Assembly (NCBI GenBank): GCA_045536025.1
Contig: JAZSMT010000011.1
Coordinates: forward strand, 1-7,201
DNA length: 7,201 nt
Source: HGM11412 sp045536025
Lineage (GTDB): Bacteria; Bacillota; Clostridia; Christensenellales; Borkfalkiaceae
Direction: 5' to 3'
This document shows positions 5,831 to 7,201 of the stretch, piece by piece. Numbering within the stretch: position 1 is the stretch's first letter; every line of letters starts with the position of its first letter. The notes beneath the pieces were generated by a model. That model made no database searches, was not told the origin of the DNA, and was given only the letters and a program-made list of their open reading frames with translations. The translations under genes and the position numbers were made by a program.

Positions 5831-6306
5831 TAGTTTTTCTCCTTTAATTGATTTAATAATGCAATTGCAGAATCCGGGTTCATCGTTGGGTAAATTTCTT
5901 CGTTTACCATAACCGCAGGAGCAGACGAACAAGCCCCTAAACAAGATACAGTTTCAACGGTAAATAAATAGTCGTCAGTAGTCTTTTTGTCTTCAGATAA
6001 TCCAAGTTCTTTTCTCAACGCGTTTAGAATTGGAATGGACTTTCTTACGTGGCACGCCGTGCCATCGCACACCTTAATTATATATTTGCCCTTTCTTTCT
6101 AAAGAAAAATTTTCGTAAAAGGTTGCTACTCCGTAAATTTTTGCTTCCGAAATGTCTAATTTTTTTGCAAGGTAAGGAAAAATTTCTTCCGGCAAATACC
6201 TATAGTGTTCTTGCGCTTGTTGAAGTATTGCTATTAAAGACTTCTCTTCCGAACCAAACTTCTCAATCGCCTCATCTAAAACGTTAAAATCTATTTTTTG
6301 TTCCAT
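5830..6306 (-). CDS. hydC: NAD(P)-linked [FeFe]-hydrogenase [2Fe-2S] subunit HydC (NuoE-like, HndA-like)
   Basis: A 158-residue NuoE-family subunit, close to the usual length of about 160. The N-terminal helical part (residues 1-70) includes the family's L-x-x-x-Q-x-x-x-x-Y-x-P segment (LQQAQEHYRYLPEE) and the I-Y-G-V-A-T-F-Y motif at 57-64. The C-terminal thioredoxin-like domain binds one [2Fe-2S] cluster through C80, C85, C122 and C126 (VCDGTACH and CLGACSSAP). It passes electrons between the flavin of HydB and the rest of the complex. It is the first gene of hydC-hydB-hydA. ATG 6306 has GGAG at 6312-6315 a few bases upstream, and a promoter lies just beyond. The order E-like, F-like, catalytic subunit is typical of clostridial hyd/hnd operons; the separate HndB of Desulfovibrio is here fused into HydB. 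Confidence 0.95.
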   Translation of the reverse strand: MEQKIDFNVLDEAIEKFGSEEKSLIAILQQAQEHYRYLPEEIFPYLAKKLDISEAKIYGVATFYENFSLERKGKYIIKVCDGTACHVRKSIPILNALRKELGLSEDKKTTDDYLFTVETVSCLGACSSAPAVMVNEEIYPTMNPDSAIALLNQLKEKN

Positions 6307-6334
6307 AACTACTCCATTTTAATTTATTTGTTAT

Positions 6335-6363
6335 ATTTTATCACTTTTATCAGTTTGATGCAA
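6335..6363 (-). promoter_or_regulatory. Probable promoter of the hydCBA operon
   Basis: On the minus strand TTGCAT (6358-6363) and TAAAAT (6335-6340) are 17 bp apart; the -10 matches consensus 5/6, the -35 only 3/6. The spacer and -10 contain two tandem TGATAAAA units 9 bp apart (6335-6352), which could be an operator or chance in AT-rich DNA. The leader to the hydC ATG is short and holds only the ribosome site. Confidence 0.4.
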
Positions 6364-6435
6364 CGGCATTACAAAAACTATTTTTATTTTTTAACGCTAC
6401 ATGAAATCCCACCCAGCTAGCATTTGTAAATAATT

Positions 6436-6468
6436 AAAAAAGGAACAACACGCGGTTGTTCCTTTTTT
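6436..6468 (-). terminator. Bidirectional intrinsic terminator upstream of hydCBA
   Basis: AAAAAAGGAACAAC (6436-6449) and GTTGTTCCTTTTTT (6455-6468) form a perfect 14-bp stem with a five-base ACGCG loop, giving six T after the GC-containing stem on both strands. On the minus strand it isolates hydCBA from anything transcribed from 6469-7201. Because subunit K has its own terminator at 6840-6868, this one implies a further minus-strand transcript in between, or simple insulation. Confidence 0.85.
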
Positions 6469-6509
6469 ATTGGTTGCACGTCCGCAAAACTAATTGAACT
6501 TTTTTCCCT

Positions 6510-6613
6510 ATAAATGGTCTATCGGCGTGATTTTAAGTTTGTAATAGATAAAACTAAAAAGCGAGAAAATTCGCATTTTTACTTCCTACCATTTATCTAA
6601 TATCACGAGATAG
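6510..6613 (-). ncRNA. Possible structured RNA with interleaved inverted repeats
   Basis: CTATC-GGC-GTGAT (6519-6531) is complementary to ATCAC-GA-GATAG (6602-6613), and ATAAATGG (6510-6517) is complementary to CCATTTAT (6589-6596). The order is A-B-A'-B', a pseudoknot arrangement rather than a nested hairpin. A GCGA/TCGC hairpin lies between. The bidirectional terminator at 6436-6468 lies downstream on the minus strand. No RNA family is recognised and no clear promoter is seen, so this is a weak call; a one-base connecting loop makes both helices forming at once sterically doubtful. Confidence 0.25.
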
Positions 6614-6622
6614 GCAAAAACA

Positions 6623-6657
6623 GCACAAAAGTCCTTGATTTCTCTATACTTTTGCGC
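6623..6657 (-). terminator. Possible minus-strand terminator or RNA hairpin
   Basis: GCGCAAAAGT and ACTTTTGTGC on the minus strand form a 10-bp stem that needs one G-U pair, with a 15-base loop. It is followed by TGTTTTTGCC. On the plus strand the same position is an A-C mismatch, which favours a minus-strand RNA. The large loop weakens the case for efficient termination. Confidence 0.35.
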
Positions 6658-6737
6658 TATACAGCCCAACGGCAGAAAAGAAGGAACTGTAAATATCGGC
6701 TTCATTTTCGCAAATCCGTGCAAGGTTTTGCTTTTGG

Positions 6738-6770
6738 GGAGGTCTGTCCTACATTTTGGGACAGACCTCC
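6738..6770. repeat. Perfect 12-bp inverted repeat GGAGGTCTGTCC
   Basis: GGAGGTCTGTCC (6738-6749) and GGACAGACCTCC (6759-6770) are perfect complements with a nine-base TACATTTTG loop. Neither strand has a T-tract after the stem, so it is not a terminator. It could be a dispersed palindromic repeat, a processing site or an operator. Which strand matters cannot be told. Confidence 0.7.
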
Positions 6771-6839
6771 TTCGGAAGCTGCGATTTCGCCGTGGGTGTT
6801 TTCTTTGACTACAGCGATGCAGATATTGAGGTTTGAGAA

Positions 6840-6868
6840 AGCCCTCGCTCCAATATAGGACGAGGGCT
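6840..6868 (-). terminator. Intrinsic terminator of the ATPase subunit K gene
   Basis: AGCCCTCG (6840-6847) pairs with CGAGGGCT (6861-6868), extended inward by TCC/GGA after a bulged C, with an AATATA loop. On the minus strand it is followed by TTTCTC. It begins 36 nt after the subunit K stop codon, so K appears to be the last gene of its operon. Confidence 0.7.
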
Positions 6869-6904
6869 ATGCTTTTAGTCTCTTTTTAATGTTTATAAGG
6901 CTGT

Positions 6905-7201
6905 TTATCCAAGCGCTACCATACTAAAAACAAGTGCGAACAATGCAACGGTTTCGCAAAGACCGACAACAGTGATGTACTGTGAAAAGCCTTTTCCTGT
7001 TTCAGCTAAAGCATCGGCACCTGCAGCACCTGCTTTGCCCTGAAAAACAGCTGAGAATGCCATGGCTACACCGGATGCAATTCCGAGACCGAGCAAAAAG
7101 GCAGGATCGGCAGAGGAACCCTTCATCTGTTGCATCAAAAGGAAGCCGTAAATAGTCTGTGTAAGAGGCGCACCTGCGAAAACAGTAAGAATAAAGGGTG
7201 C
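6905..7201 (-). CDS. V/A-type ATP synthase subunit K (membrane rotor proteolipid), C-terminal part
   Basis: The frame is open from the right edge (7201) to TAA at 6905-6907, giving 98 residues; the N-terminus lies outside the window, so an internal TTG or ATG near 7135 is not the start. Residues 1-25 are a membrane helix with PLTQTIYGFLLM, about 32-52 a second helix, and 75-97 a third, with the conserved carboxylate E83 in GLCETVALFALV. This is the rotor ring subunit of a V/A-type ATPase, which carries Na+ or H+ through the membrane. T14, Q15, Q54 and E83 line up with the Na+ ligands T64, Q65, Q110 and E139 of Enterococcus NtpK, which suggests Na+ coupling (inference). A terminator follows directly, so K ends its operon, as in the E-A-B-D-I-K order of spirochete and chlamydial V-ATPases, not the I-K-E-C order of Enterococcus. 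Gln codons are CAG in 4 of 5 cases, unlike the neighbouring genes. Confidence 0.88.
   Translation of the reverse strand, partial: APFILTVFAGAPLTQTIYGFLLMQQMKGSSADPAFLLGLGIASGVAMAFSAVFQGKAGAAGADALAETGKGFSQYITVVGLCETVALFALVFSMVALG

Larger units (their letters stand above)
6469..6839. other. Gene-free region with several structured elements
   Basis: No convincing gene is seen. It contains an interleaved pair of inverted repeats (6510-6613), a small hairpin AAAAAGCGA/TCGC-ATTTTT (6556-6580), a 10-bp hairpin (6623-6657) and a 12-bp hairpin (6738-6770). A 53-residue minus-strand frame ending in CTDLRK lies around 6710-6868 but has no ATG or ribosome site. A plus-strand frame at 6652-6858 overlaps the same hairpins and also lacks a ribosome site. 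From roughly 6640 rightward the DNA is visibly richer in G and C than the hydrogenase side. Confidence 0.5.

Noticed and set aside
5831..5944. Upstream ATG extending hydB by 38 residues
   Set aside because: The extension lies inside hydC and the added residues have no family match; ATG 5830 has a strong AAAGGAGA ribosome site and couples to the hydC stop by TAATG.
6307..6435. A riboswitch in the hydCBA leader
   Set aside because: The putative leader is too short and has no conserved core or internal terminator; the strong hairpin at 6436-6468 lies upstream of the promoter.
1..7201. A CRISPR array, transposase or integrase
   Set aside because: No regularly spaced repeats and no protein with transposase or integrase motifs were found on either strand; the only mobile-element hint is the tRNA 3' end duplication.

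Overview
The window comes from an AT-rich, strictly anaerobic bacterium, most likely a fermentative member of the Clostridia (Bacillota). This is inferred from strong AAGGAGA-type ribosome sites, a perfect TTGACA-17-TATAAT promoter, CCA-encoded tRNAs, a trimeric NAD-linked [FeFe]-hydrogenase and a V/A-type ATPase proteolipid. No rRNA or species marker is present, so placement below class is not possible. Every intact gene lies on the minus strand.

From left to right: (1) Positions 1-1078 hold a two-gene operon with its own promoter. A ComF-like phosphoribosyltransferase is followed 5 nt later by a divergent DprA/Smf-like protein that runs off the left edge. This is the least ordinary part of the window. 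(2) Positions 1178-1591 hold a tRNA-Met(CAU)/tRNA-Glu(UUC) pair with a consensus promoter and an intrinsic terminator. An exact 18-bp copy of the tRNA-Glu 3' end lies 130 bp further downstream, which looks like an attachment-site scar. (3) Positions 1592-2262 hold no intact gene. They contain a plus-strand promoter, a decayed metal-dependent amidohydrolase remnant, a terminator and several short palindromes. (4) Positions 2263-6363 hold the operon hydC-hydB-hydA, which encodes a complete heterotrimeric NAD(P)-linked [FeFe]-hydrogenase of the HydABC type, with tightly coupled cistrons and a plausible promoter. (5) Positions 6364-6904 are non-coding. They contain a bidirectional terminator, an interleaved pair of inverted repeats, a strong 12-bp hairpin and the terminator of the last gene. 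(6) Positions 6905-7201 hold the 3' end of a V/A-type ATPase subunit K gene, with Na+-type ligand residues and a codon choice unlike the hydrogenase genes.

Together the genes suggest redox balancing by H2 evolution: HydC and HydB take electrons from NADH (possibly together with reduced ferredoxin), and HydA reduces protons. The nearby rotary ATPase looks Na+-coupled. The hydrogenase maturases HydE, HydF and HydG are not in the window. The DprA/phosphoribosyltransferase pair is probably unrelated to energy metabolism. It may belong to DNA uptake or processing, or to a nucleotide-based accessory or defence function; the sequence alone does not decide.
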